64,000 nt of DNA from Dioszegia crocea. Its lineage: Eukaryota; Basidiomycota; Tremellomycetes; Tremellales; Bulleribasidiaceae. This document shows, one piece after another, positions 21,888-34,000 of this stretch; position 1 is the stretch's first letter, and the number at the start of each line of letters is the position of its first letter. The stretch lies in assembly GCA_001600615.1 (NCBI GenBank), contig BCKK01000002.1, positions 960,809 to 1,024,808 of the forward strand, in the 5' to 3' direction. The position numbers were made by a program, and so were the translations under genes. Under the pieces are notes generated by a model that was not told where the DNA came from, did no database searches, and saw only the letters and a list, made by a program, of their open reading frames with translations.

Positions 21888-23532
21888 CTACAGCTCCTTT
21901 TTCTCGCCCTGCAGCTTGAGCTGCCCGGTCGGCTTGTAATTGTCCATCGCCCTTAGACGCTCAGGCAGGGTAGGGTGAGAGTTGTGATACGCCGAGTACA
22001 GCGGGTCACTGTGAGGGCTGGACAAATTGTTCTTGTGCAGCTTGATGAGCGCTTCCTTGAGATCCGCCCTTTTGTCCAGCTGTACCGCGAATTCATCTGA
22101 TGTCAGCCTGGCCAGAGTGTAACTTACCAGCCTGGTATTCGTACTTTCGGGTAACAGCGTTCATGCCGAATTTGACCACCGTGTCGAGGGGCTCTAGGAC
22201 GAGTTGGAATAGCATAAAGCCAATAAGGAAGGGCTGGGGCCCGCCGGCGGGGTTGTGTGTTGCTAGACGGGGATCAAAGTGGAAAGATCGGTAGAGGGCC
22301 GTATTGTTGATGAAGATGGAGAAGACGGTGAGGGTGAAGAAGAGGTGGGCTTGGGCGATGGCGAGGAGTTTGGTGGGATGGGCTGGAGTCAGCAAACACT
22401 AAGGGAGACTTACAATAGTACCAGTGTCCAAGCTCGTGGCCTAAGATTAGCTTTGATTATTGGTGATCACCCACCTAGAACAGCCTCTACTTCTGCGGGC
22501 GAGCTTGAGTCCATGAGAGTATCGTACACGACAATGTGCTTGCTCCAAGGTAGGCCGTAGAAGTAGCTACAATTAGCTCAGCCATACACGTACTCACGCA
22601 TTGGAGTGCGAACTTCGCTTGCTACCATCGATTTGGTACAAATGCGTAAGAGGGAAGCCAAGCTTTTGGGACAGCTTCTCAACCCGCTCGCGAATTTCTC
22701 CAGCAGGTAAAGGTGTAAGTTTGTTGAAGAGTGGTTGGACTGGGTCAGTCTGGACTTAAATGGACTTACTGAAGGTGGGGTACAAGATCTGCAATAAGAG
22801 CATCACGGCAACCCTGTCGTCAGCCGAGTAACACTTCAACTCACATGAACAGCATCAACCAGGGGACGAAATTCTTGCCGGCCGCTTCGATGACGCGTAA
22901 AAATCCAGCCATGAAGGGTAGACCAATGACCGCCATCAAAGCCCAGGTCTTAATTTGATCAACGATCCAGAGATTGACAGTCTGCTTGTTGAAGCCGTGC
23001 TTTTCTTCAATTACGAAGGTGTAGTAGTAGGACCAAGGGATGGAGGGGAGGGCCGAAAGCATCGTGAGGAACGCGATCCAAAGGAGGGAGTGGGTGACCT
23101 TGCATCAGTCTTGCTTGTAATTTACGCACCGTTCGATCCTGACCCAGCCCCGCAGCATCCATGAATCGCCCGGTAGAGTCCCAGGTCCGGCTATAGACGT
23201 GCGAGCGGATAAGGCAGAAGGCCAACAGTTGATCAAATACAGTTTTGAACAGGTTATATCGCATCTTGTCACGACCGTAGGACTGTGCCTTGTCGTACAG
23301 CTCTTGAGGGAGTACACCACCAAGCTCGGCTGGGGGAGACTTGCGATCGTACGTCCGGATTTGTCGACGGCTGAAGTTAGCTCGGCCATGACAAAACTTA
23401 CAAAACCCATATTTCGAAAGCTGCCAAGACCCAGCTGGAGTAAAGAACGATGCTTTCGTAGTCTAGAGTCGGCCTGTCGGCTAGTTTGGCCAGTTGGCCG
23501 AGGCCGCTGTTTAGGCTGGCGACTATGGACAT
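21888..23532 (-). CDS. STE24: CAAX prenyl protease 1 (Ste24)
   Basis: A minus-strand gene starting at MSIVASLNSGLGQLAKL. It encodes several membrane helices (LLAFCLIRSHV, THSLLWIAFLTMLSALPSIPW, WALMAVIGLPFMAGFL, FFTLTVFSIFINNTAL, FLIGFMLFQLVLEPLDTVV). The conserved PWSYYYTFVIEEKHGFN region precedes the zinc site HELGHW (HExxH), with the further metal-ligand region YEYQADEFAV. A SSHSNAYFYGLPWSKHIV stretch is typical of the M48A family. Ste24 removes the CAAX tripeptide from prenylated proteins such as mating pheromone precursors and clears clogged translocons. It acts in the ER and inner nuclear membrane. The C-terminus ends GEKKEL, with a KK-type retrieval appearance. Confidence 0.93.
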
Positions 23533-23742
23533 GATGGTTGGTTAGGAGATTCATCGTGAAAGGGGTCAAAGAGTGTAGACGTGGCGCTTCCGTCGGAACT
23601 TGCATTCCTTCGCGATACGAGCTCTGTAAAATGCTTGGCGAAGCAACCCATGCTCCAGGACTCAGTGGCAGTAGCTAGACATGCAGCAGCGAGTCATTGA
23701 CTCTCATCTCTATCGCTACATGCAGTACTTTCACAAAAAGCG

Positions 23743-24917
23743 CTAATCCTTCTTCAAGTGAGTTGGCACCCGCCCATTCTCACCTCCATCAGGCAGGTCG
23801 GGAACCGGGAAGTTCTCACCCATATGCTCCTGACTGTCAGCTCAAGTCTACCCCTGACTCACATCGTAGTATCGGTAGTGAACCGATCGACCAGCTTTTT
23901 CAATCTCCTTCATTTCCTCCTCGCTCAGCTCGAAATCATACACGTCTTTGAAACCCTTGATCCGGTCCTCATTCTTGGACGATGTGACAGCGACAACGCC
24001 GAATTGGATTGTCCATCGAAGCAGCACTGCAGCCGAGTCGACATTATGCTGTTTGGCAATCCTCTCCAGTATGGGTTTGAGAGGACCGCCCTTGTGTCGA
24101 AGCACAGGTGTAAGGGGGCCGTAAGCCTCAGTGATGATACCGTGCTTGGCGTGGGTGTCTAGGATGGGCTGGAGCTGGGTCAAGACGTAAGGATGGAACT
24201 CGAGTTCTGAGGTTAGCTTCGCCACTACTAAGCTCACGATGACAGGCAGGCTTGATACGCGCTACGGATAGCACCTCCTCGATGTGCTCAGGCTCAAAGT
24301 TGCTCATGCCCAGGCTGGTACCTTTGAGGGTTCCATCGTCGACCAGTCCCTCGAGGACTTGCCAAAATTGGCCAATCTTGCCCTTCTCGGGCACGTAGGG
24401 GGTGTGGATGAGGAGAAGGTCGGGGGGTCCGCCGAGTTTATCAATTGTTGTCTGGACCGATCGCTTGATATCCTCAGGGTTGGTCTTGAAGTCTGTCGTT
24501 AGCTCTCGAAGACATAAGATATACCTCGGGTGACCTTGTAGCCGGGTGAGAATTCGGGTTGACCGTCAACGAAAGGCGACACTTGAATTAGCTCCATCAT
24601 GCGCGAAACGCACATTTGCTAGTGATGAATACGTCGTCTCGGCTGATTTTTGAACGCTCGACAGCCTGTCGGGTTTCTGCCTCCGTGCCATAGCCCTGTC
24701 GTCAGCTGCGACCTGATATTGCCCACCTGTGCAGTGTCCAAGTGTAGGATGCCGGACTGCAGGACGGTAGCTCCGAGATCAGCAGTCTGCTGTCCCATCT
24801 TGCTAAGACCCCCCGTCCCATTGCTATCATCAGCAAGGTAGAAGGCCTAACTTACCCCCAGGCGATAGCGGGGATCTTCTTCTTGCTGCCGTCGTTGAGC
24901 TGAAATGAGAGAACCAT
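23743..24917 (-). CDS. Aldo-keto reductase
   Basis: A minus-strand gene starting MVLSFQLNDGSKKKIPAIAWG. The TIM-barrel AKR features are HLDTAQGYGTEAETR (catalytic Asp and Tyr), VFITSK (catalytic Lys), DLLLIHTPY (catalytic His), GMSNFEPEHIEEVLS, LEFHPYV and the NADP-binding end AVTSSKNEDRIKGF. The family reduces aldehydes or ketones with NADPH in the cytosol. The precise substrate cannot be deduced; it resembles fungal GCY1/YPR1-like and 2,5-diketogluconate reductase-like enzymes. The last exon ends NGRVPTHLKKD. Three copies of GCATGAT lie just upstream of the start. Confidence 0.87.
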
Positions 24918-25463
24918 TGCGTGGTGTGTGAGGGGTGATCAGCGAGTATTGGATTGATAGACAGAAGACGGAGCTTGGGGAGCTTTCGAGATTTCTCAGC
25001 TCAAGAGCATGATGCATGATGCATGATGTCATACATATCTCGTAAGCTCAGCTGCAGCCCACTGCCCGACCTGAATCGGCTAGTAAAGCCTCCTTGAACA
25101 GAAGCTACTTAGAGTAGCAATGTGTGGCGCATGGAATTGCACGAACAGGAGGGATCTCCATCGACAGGACAGCGGACAGGTCAAGCTCTACACCGCAAGT
25201 GTCACGCAGCGCTCGCAGCGCGCAGGCCAATGGTGCCTCCCCGAACCGACCTCGACCTCTGGCGACCACACGGGGAAGGTTAGACTCGCAGCTTTGGTGT
25301 CCGTAGTCATACTGAGAGGTTATGCGTGGGATCGTGCCCATATCAATCACAGCGAAAAGTCAGAATGTTGGCCGAGTACAGACACAGAGGTTGTCCAGTA
25401 TAAAGCCGTGATACACGCAATGATTGTGCATTTTACAACTTTCAAAGTGGATCTTTTACAACA
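24918..25463. promoter_or_regulatory. Intergenic region, AKR promoter / CYN1 3' end
   Basis: A gene-free region between two minus-strand genes. It holds three perfect head-to-tail copies of GCATGAT at 25007-25027, about 90 nt upstream of the aldo-keto reductase start, followed by an ATGTCAT. A TATAAAG at 25399-25405 faces the plus strand with no gene downstream of it. No coding frame here looks real. Confidence 0.4.
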
Positions 25464-26120
25464 CTAACGGCCCCATACCTCGGCAGTGGAGTAGTTCAAG
25501 AACTGATATCAGCGAAGCTCCACATAGTGGACGTACCTTTCCATCCAGAGTAATGACGACACGGTCGCCCTTAGGGTCGGCCTTGCGGGTGACGGAGGTT
25601 CTGAAGTCGATAGCAGACATGATACCATCTCCGAACTATCGTCAGTTATGCCATGACTAAAGCTCACTTTCTCCTGGATAAGGGCCTTGTATGAGAACCC
25701 GTACACGACCAAGACCTCGTACAGACGGTAGAGCACTGGGTCCTGAGAAGTCAGTACAGCTCGAAGGGGACCAACGAATGACATACCTTGGGAGGTCCGT
25801 CCCATGTACCACCCCTGACAGTCATGCCATCAACACCCATACTTCCGCTACCCTTGCCAGCAAGACCCATGACCACCGACTCTCCGCTGACAGTCTTCTT
25901 TTCTGGGCTCTCTCCCCATGTAAAGGTGTAGGTCTCACCGATGGACAAGAGCTCGACGATCTTCTTTGCCGTAGCCTCGTCACAACGAGTCTGACCAAAG
26001 AAGAGGGCGGTGGTCCAGACCTCGGGCTTGTCGATGGCAGACGCAATGTCGTCAAAGGTCTTTCCGGAGGTGGCCTTGGCCGCAAGGAGGGCAGTGGAGT
26101 GTGCGGGGACGTCGAACATT
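25464..26120 (-). CDS. CYN1: Cyanate hydratase (cyanase)
   Basis: A minus-strand gene starting [16 protein letters not shown]; upstream codons in frame open only by GTG. The N-terminal helical half ([32 protein letters not shown]) matches the cyanase HTH-like domain. The C-terminal catalytic part has [15 protein letters not shown] (active-site Arg and Glu), [11 protein letters not shown] (active-site Ser), [20 protein letters not shown] and the end EVWGR. The enzyme converts cyanate and bicarbonate to CO2 and carbamate, which yields ammonia. It detoxifies cyanate in the cytosol. The length of about 160 residues is typical. A TATATAAG-like box (26222-26229, minus) lies ~100 nt upstream. Confidence 0.95.
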
Positions 26121-26678
26121 GTAAAGCAGCTGATGGAGTGGGTGGGGTTGCGGGGTGTGGATGGAGAGGTTTCGGGAATGTGAGGTGATGGATGAGGGGA
26201 TGCTGATGTCACTCGCACTGACTTATATGCTCGTGGAGATGCTGCCTGATATCAATCGGTGTCTGCTGATAAGTGCCGCCAAGAGGGCCAGGGTACCGGT
26301 AACCAGCACCCTTGACCCGGACGTGTTATCTTTAGATCTCACGAGGCACATCGGCGACCCTTCGTGCCGGCTCCCGAATTAGTCTCCTATCTTATCAACT
26401 GACCTCATTCCATTCTCTGATTCGGCCGTGGAGCTCCGTCAAGCAAGATAAGACAATCGCGGACGACCTCCACCGGGCACCGGCGATTGGCGATTGGGGC
26501 GGATTGGGGTAACGTGGGGTGAAATAGGCGCATCGAAGGCGACCGGTCACTCACCTGGCACGCCTATTCCGCCGGCCTCCACCTGCACGTGGCTGTGCGT
26601 TGCTGGAACCTGGACGCGACAAAGCAACAAGCAAGATGTCAGATTTGACACTGACTATACACGCCATCCTGCTCAGTC
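26121..26678. promoter_or_regulatory. Divergent promoter CYN1 / DNAJC3 with triple CCAAT
   Basis: The 558-nt spacer between divergent starts holds three ATTGG (inverted CCAAT) boxes at 26486-26490, 26493-26497 and 26503-26507, spaced 7 and 10 nt apart. CCAAT boxes bind the HAP/NF-Y complex. A TATA-like CATATAAGT on the minus strand near 26221-26229 suits the cyanase gene. Confidence 0.45.
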
Positions 26679-28401
26679 ATGAAGACGCGACGCCCTCTCG
26701 CATTTGCTCTGGCATCGATATCTTTCTGCTCAGCCGTCTTGGGTGAATCCTCCCGGACAGCTCAGCAAGCGACCCTAGATGGGAACCGACTGTTGGCCGA
26801 GGGAGAGTACAGCGGAGCAGCGAGAGCATACGGCGAGGCAATAGGTGAGCGCCTTACTGACTTTGCTAACCCAAGAATTGGACCCACACTCTTACTCGAG
26901 TTACTACAAAAGAGCTACTGCATACTTGTCTCTCGGTCGGAACAACGCCGCATTGGACGATTTTGATACGATACTACGGCTGAATCCAGCTTTCGTGCAG
27001 GTATGTCTGGTGTAGATCACACTAATCCCAGGCACACTATCAGAAGGCCAAGATATTAGCCAAGGAGGGAGAGTTCAGCAGGGCAGGAGAGGCGTTGGAG
27101 ATATATACGAAAGCCAAAGATGATGTAGAGGCGAAAGAATTAGTGAGTTGATGATTTGACCGTGCTGACCTCAGGCGTCATCTGTAAAGGCAGCATCGGA
27201 AGCTGCAAAGCAGGCCCGCAAGGCTAGGACTAATCGAGCGTATCCCTTGTGTGTACAACACGCCACAAAAGCACTCGAGACTGGTCCGAATTCGATAGAA
27301 TTGCGAGAAGTGCGGCTGGCTTGCGCTCAAGAGATGGGAGATGTAGATGCCGTATATGGGGATTTAAGGTGTGTTCAAAGAGGGCAAAGCTGACATCAGT
27401 CGTCTGGCCATGCTCCAACCTTCATCTACCGACCTCCCCCTTCGCCTGGCACACATTGCCTACTTCATCCTCGCCTCACCACAAGCCCTGCAACACGTCA
27501 GGCAATGCCTTCACTACGACCCCGATTCCAAACCTTGCAAGAAGGTCCACCGCTTGCTTAGGTCGCTAGAAAAGGAGACTACCAAAGCCCGCAACTTCGC
27601 AGAAGGAGGAACATTCCGACAGGCCATCAAGGTGCTCGATGGGGACGATGGACTGCTTGCGAAGTTTGAAAAGGCCTTTGCAGATGCTGCGACGGACGGC
27701 TGGCTACCTCCAACGCTAAGACCAAACGAAACCAGCGAGACTCGCCTACACCTCTATGCTCTCGCTTGTAAATCTGCTGTCGGCGCGAATGACTTCACCA
27801 AGCGAGGCATGAAGTGGTGCGAGGAGACTTTTGCAATGGACGACCAGAACTCGGATGCTCTGATTGCCAAGGGAGAGAAGGCGCTCAAGGAGGACAGATT
27901 TGAGGAAGCAGTCAGGGTATTGGAGAAGGCTTTCGAGGTGACTGGACGGAGCAGCCAGGAGATATTGAACCGACTGCAAAAAGCTCAGCGCTTGCTCAAG
28001 GTGTCTAAGCAGAAGGATTACTACAAGGTGCTGGGTGTCCCAAGAGATGCAGACGAACGGACAATCAAGAAGGCATTGTGAGTGGTTGCAAAGAAGGGGC
28101 TAATGAAAGCCGTACCAAAGCAAAAATCGCCCATCCTGACATCGGCGGCTCGGTTGAGCAGATGGCGACTCTCAACGAAGCCTACGAAGTCCTGTCAGAT
28201 CCTCGTAAGTGTTCTGTCGACATAGCTAACGTAGAACTCCGCCAGAGGTACGACAACGGCGACGATCCGAACGACCCGACAGCGGGTCAGCAACAAAATC
28301 CATTCGCCCATCATGGAGGTGGTTTCCCATTCTTCCAACAGGGCGGCGGGGGTGGGTTCCCTGGCAGTGGCGGTCAGAGAATGCAGTTCCAATGGGGATA
28401 G
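26679..28401 (+). CDS. ER TPR-DnaJ co-chaperone (DNAJC3/p58IPK-like)
   Basis: The start MKTRRPLAFALASISFCSAVLG is a signal peptide. Tandem TPR repeats follow (ATLDGNRLLAEGEYSGAARA, YYKRATAYLSLGRNNAAL, AHYQKAKILAKEGEFSRA, and further units through EDRFEEAVRVLEKAFEV). The C-terminal J domain begins DYYKVLGVPRDADERTIKKA and, across a small intron at 28078-28109, continues FRTKAKIAHPD, then LNEAYEVLSDP. The HPD tripeptide needed to stimulate Hsp70 is present. A Gly/Phe-rich tail ends FQWG with no HDEL. Signal peptide plus TPR plus J domain is the architecture of DNAJC3, which acts with BiP in the ER lumen on misfolded clients. The helix around HPD is shorter than in human DNAJC3. Confidence 0.9.
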
Positions 28402-28575
28402 CTACTCGTATGCATCAGAGGTCTGCTTGGACGAGGCGACTTATTTGGTCCCCCAATAAAAGTGCCACACGCTGAAAGTCCGTGCGGTGCGCCCGAGCGA
28501 GCGCGAGTCCGAGCTCGAGGCGTTGTTGTGATTCGAATTCCGCCCATATCATCTCCTGCTGTCAACACTACCACA

Positions 28576-30915
28576 ATGGCGCCGTCCACCACACGCGCCC
28601 CCAAAGCCAAGGCTGATGATGCGCGGAGCACGCGAACATCAGCACGCGTTGCAACGAACGCCGAGGAGCCAGTCACCACTGGCAAAGGCAAGAAGCGCGC
28701 TATGGCGCCGCCCGACGCACCCAAACCCAAGAAGGCAAAGGCACCTACCCAACCTGCCGAAGCTCCCCGAGCCAAACGCAACAAAGCTCGTTCCTCTGGC
28801 GTAACCAACTTCTGGCACAACAACTCCTCCATTGCCGGCCGGGCCGCCCCGTCCAAGAAGAAAGATTTCATGTCTTCAGGCATGTACTGCCAGGACCCCG
28901 ACCCAAACTCCCCTCGAAAGCTCGTCAACCGGGTCCTGTCTAGACGCGCTGCTGAGGTCAAGGCGGCGAGGAAGAGGGGTCAGGTGACTATAGATGGAGA
29001 ACGACCGGTGTTTCCTCCTATGCCTTACGACTACGGAGAGACGCTGTTCTTTGAACAAGAGCACGAGTTTGTCCTCCCGTACGACATTCAATGGGCGGCG
29101 GAGAACGGTACGCTAGATGCACAGAAACGTCCGGATCCCTACCAACGCATCAGACAAAGTAAGCCTGACTTCGAACGCGCTGATCCCAGATGCCTTCCCC
29201 GAACGGGCCAAAATGGGCTCAAACGTTACCGCCATCTGTCGTTGTACTCAGACTGGGTGCAACGACACCTGCGACAACCGAATTATGCACTACACCTGTG
29301 GCAAAGACTGTCCAGCCGGCGACGCGTGCAATAACAAATCTTTGTGGAAGCGTAAACAGCCCTCTTTGAAAGTGGCCTTTGTAAGTCTCAGTGTGGGCTC
29401 GCTAATTCCAGGCTGGTCCACGCGGTTTCGGCTTGTTTGCAGGCGAGGATATACACGAGGGCGACTTTGTGATTGATTATCGAGGAGAGGTGAGCTTTGC
29501 AATGACAAAGCTAATGAGATTATTGCCCTCTCCACATTCTACGACCGCTGCAACGCCGCCGCGTCCAAGAACTACTACGCTTTAGCGTATGATCAGGACG
29601 AGGTGATTGATGCCGGAACCCGAGGGAACGAGGCGAGATTCATTAACCACGGATGTCAACCCAACTTGGAGGTGCGAAAGCTATCAACACTCGGAGATGG
29701 TGTGGAGGAGTTTGAAGTGGGGATGTGGGCGTCTAGGGATATTGCTGCTGGAGAAGAGGTGAGCAAAATGATCGACTCGGCTAATTTCAGCTCTACTACG
29801 ACTACAACTTTGACTCTTTTGCGGCGGCGACTGCCACCGAATGCAAATGCGGAGCAGACAACTGCGTCGGCTACCTCGGCCGAGATCCAGGCGAAAAATC
29901 TGCTCGCGAAAAAGCTCTGGAGGCCGAACTCAGCGACATCTCCCGCCAGGCGGTAAAGAAGCACGTCAAACGGGCAGTCAAAGCCGCTGCCAGGAAGGCA
30001 TCAGTCAAACCCCAGGCCAAGGCGGGAAAAGGGGAGAGCCGCGAGACCGCAGCGGCGCTAGAGAGAAACAAGCGGGTCAAACAAAGACAGTTGAGGGAGT
30101 TGCAGGCGTTACGAGTGGCAGAGGTGGAGGCCAAAACACCCGTCGTACCCGAAGTGCCACAGAAACCGGCAAGAAGTAGGGGCGGGCGCAAACCTAAGCG
30201 CATCGACCCACTAGCCGATCCAGAGGAGGAAGAAGCTCGGAAGGAGGAAGCACGCAAGAGGCGTATATCAGGATGGGCGGATTGGCTCAAGAAGAAGGCT
30301 TCGGAGAAATCACGAACGCGAGAAGAGTGGCAGGACTTTGCCAATAAGAGGCGGAGAGGGAAGGCGTGGATGGAAGGGATGATGCAGGAGTACGGTGTCG
30401 CTGCGTACGATGGTGGACCGGCCGAACCCTACACTTCAGCCATGCTTACCGACATCCCGGCCACCCTCCAACCCAAACGACGAGGGCCTCCCCCTGGTAC
30501 CCCACGAGCTCCCCGTGCCCCCAAACCCGAAGCTGTCACGGAGACAGACGCCGAGCGTGCCCTCCGCAGCATCTATCCAGACATCATGGAGGCTGAACCC
30601 GAGCCTGAACCCGAACCGGCCTTAGACTTTGACTCGATCGCGGTCGAAGAGCTCTTCGGCCCACCTAGCGTCGACTACTTTGAGACGCAACAACGCTACG
30701 GTCCCTCCTCCTCTCGTAACCTCAGTCAGCAATCCAACGCTCGGACGGAGACATCCCCCATGGCGCAGCCATACTATCTGGCGCAGATCGAACAGGCGGT
30801 AGCGGCGCAGGCGGAGGAGGCTTTACATCCTGAGGCGACAGAGGAGCAGACTGAAGAATTGCGCCAGAGGGCGATCGCTATTGTTTCTAGTATTCAGCCC
30901 GTAGCCAGTCCTTGA
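28576..30915 (+). CDS. SET-domain histone methyltransferase, ASH1-like
   Basis: The start is the ATG at 28576 (MAPSTTRAPKAK); the upstream frame extension opens only by GTG. A basic, Ala/Lys-rich head (~100 residues) precedes an AWS zinc domain (ICRCTQTGCNDTCDNR, CGKDCPAGDACNN). The SET domain follows (GPRGFGLFAGEDI, FVIDYRGEI, NEARFINHGCQPN, LYYDYNFDSF) and then a post-SET zinc site (CKCGADNCVGYLG). AWS-SET-postSET is the H3K36 class. The absence of WW and SRI domains argues against Set2 and for Ash1. The C-terminal half is a basic coiled coil then a Glu/Pro-rich region. I saw no bromodomain, PHD or BAH. It probably acts in the nucleus. The H3K36 specificity is family inference. Confidence 0.82.
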
Positions 30916-31087
30916 TAGCTTGTATATTTTTGTATATACCCATGACACAGGATCGCACAGAGACTAGTAACTAGAGAGCATCAGGTCGGAATCAATTTTG
31001 TTGACGTCTCGGATCTTGTCTCCACTTCACGCCTCAGCTGCCAATTCACCATCAATTCACGCAACTCTATATTTATGCTTGCCTAGC

Positions 31088-34000
31088 ATGCTTGCCCAAC
31101 CTATACCCATACGCGCCCCATCACCTGTCCCCCGCCCATCCTACTCCTCAGGCCGGTCCAGACTGAGCAAGGATGACTTCGAAAATGCCCTGCTCAACCC
31201 CAACCAAACAGTCTTTCTGTCCGGCTCGCCAGGCGTTGAAGCGGAAACACCTCCACGTCCACCTAAATCAAATAGCCGAGATAAGAGCTTTGAAGAGGAC
31301 ATGAGGAATACGCCAACGCTGCCTGGACTTGGTGTTGTTCCGCCCACACCTACCACAGCATCAATCCATTCGAGGCGGATGAGTCAGGCGACGGTGGAGA
31401 GTGATGGGACGCCGACCAAGATTAGATCCAAAGGACCGAGCGTGGGGTTGGATGGTGAGTGAAGGACTGAATGCGCTGATATCAGCCGAGATAGCTGCTC
31501 AGGCCAGACCAACGCAACGGAAAACCTTGTTTAGATCCCCTGGTACCGCCTCATCGCCCGACCTCGCAACGCTCGTACGAAAGACTAAAGAGCGCAAACC
31601 CCTACCTCCAATGACGCCTGCGACTGCAGTGAGCTCTCCAAAAAGTCCTGAAAGGGATGACAACTACAAGGTATGTCCAAGGCCGATCTAGCTGACCCCA
31701 GAGTATGCGCTTTAAAGCCAAGGGGATGTTTGGTCGGATGTTTGGGACCGTGCCAAAAGAACAGGTACGTCGACTTTGATCAAGCTGATGTAGTCACCTC
31801 GAGCATTCCCTTCTCCGCCTGTTCCTCCAGTCCCAGCTGCGTACGCTGCAGATGTACGCCCGATCGAAGAGCTTCCTGCCGTTCCAGAACAAATCGAGGA
31901 GCCTTCCCCAGTGGCTACCCCTGGCACATCGTACCACACACGACAACCAGCTTACAGTATCGCCGAGTCGGACGAGGAGAAGCCACGAGAAAGAGAGAGA
32001 TCGTTCTCGGAGGATGTCGCGGGGATGTTAGCGAGCATTGGGCACGACTCTCCAGCGAGAGAGTTAGGCCTGACACCAGACAGCGTCAGAAGAACGCCGC
32101 GAGACCTTCAAGTGGAGCTTGGACGATCAGACTCGAATCGCTCAGCGGACAGGCTCAAACCACGAGCGACCCCTTCTTCCGCCTTGCGCACAACATCTCT
32201 TCCCTCACCGCAGATCTCGCCCCAACCCGAAGCTGGACCTAGCAAACCCCGCGTCACATCTTCACCCACTCCCCTCCCTGACGACGTGTTTGGCCAGGCC
32301 ACTCTGGGTGAGCCTCTTTTTGGCCCTCCCCTCTCTCCGAAACCCGCCTCCGTCCGCCTTGTTACCTCACCCCGCCTCGTCCAATCGCCAGACATCGCAG
32401 ATACGGCCCTCGATGTCCCTCCAGAAGATGATGAGGAACGAGGCAGACGACTGGCGTGCGAATACCTCGAGAATGATTATGAGTCACAGGACAAAGTGGC
32501 TGTATTCCTAGGTGGACCGTGAGTTCTAAGGCTGGCGTCACTGACAACAGGCGCCCCGTCAACAGCTTCGCTTTGAAATACTATATGCAGTATTTTGACA
32601 TGAAGGGACAAAATCTGGTCGAATCTTTCAGGTATGTCAGCGAAGGATCAACTGACATCAGGGAATTATGCGCAAAGCTAGTACTCAAAGCGGAATCGCA
32701 AGAGATCGACCGCATCATTGGCGGCTTCAGTGCCAGGTACTTCGAGTGCAACCCAAATACCATCTTTGCCTCTCCAGGTGAGTTATATTTCGATCAAGCT
32801 AATCCAAGGCGTCATCCACACGGTCACTGCCGCTATGCTTATGCTCAATACCGATCTGCACATTGCCGATCTCGTCAAGCACATGTCGCGAGCCGACTTT
32901 GTCCGCAACGCCATGTCAGCTATACGCGAGTCGGACGGTACGAGTACGCCCGAAGAGGACATCTCATCACGCATGGGCTCGGTATCCACCCTTGGCCGCA
33001 TGAAGATGCCACCCACCCAAAGATCAGCATCTGCGCCGGTAGTCGGAACAAATGGCAGTTCCACCACTGTCAACTCCAACAAAGCGTGGGAACTCGAAAC
33101 GGAAAACGCCTTGAAGGAGATCTACGCAGCGGTACGGTCTGACCGTATCCTACTCCCATCCACCTCGACTGGCTCATCGAATAACCGTCAATCCATGATC
33201 TCCCTCGCCAACTCGTACGACTATTCTAAACGGCTTCGAAGCCCATCCGACCGCGTAAATACCCTACGCGGAGTCAGAAGTCCCTACGGCCAGAACTTCG
33301 CGGACGGTAGATTAAGCCCAACTGGAAGCTACGCAACGATAAATGAAGTAAGTTGCCTTAATGCCTTGCTGATTAGCCCTCTTTCGCATCTTTCGGATTC
33401 GCCTCCAATCTTTCCCACACCGTGATTCGAGAACAAGAAGACGAAACTCGGTCGACATCATCTCGCGACTCGGCAAGCTCACTGGATGACCTCGACGATG
33501 ACGAGTTGGCCTTGCTAGGCGCGCCATGGGCGAAGGAGGGTTTGCTCTGGCACAAGCTCTACTGGGACACACCGGGAAAACGAGCGAAGAAGAACGAATG
33601 GCAGCAGTTCTTTTCCGTGGCGCAAAAAGGAGAACTGCACATGTTTACCTTTGGCAGCGGGTCATCAGGCGGTGGAGGCACTGTCGGCGGGGGAAATTGG
33701 CTAGTGAGTTGAAGTCTAGCATGGCTAATTAGTCCAATGCCAAACCCGTCGGTACAATCAACCTCATGCACGTCCTCGCCACTCCCCTTCCCCGAAACGG
33801 CATGTCCGACCGCCCTTACTGCTTCTCCGTCACCGCTGCCAGTGGCCAAGTGACTATACTCCAAGCCGGGACGGAAGACCTAGTCGCTGAGTGGGTCTCT
33901 GCCTGCAACTACTGGTCCGCCCGTCGATCTCGTCAACCCCTCTCTGGAGGTGTCAGCAATATGGAGTATGGCTGGCAACGGGTTGTCGATGGGGGACAGG

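Noticed and set aside
26121..26218. N-terminal extension of cyanase
   Set aside because: It opens only by a GTG codon and is not needed. The ATG at 26120 gives the usual family start and length.
28462..28575. N-terminal extension of the ASH1-like protein
   Set aside because: It opens only by GTG. A good ATG follows at 28576 with the basic head expected for a chromatin protein.
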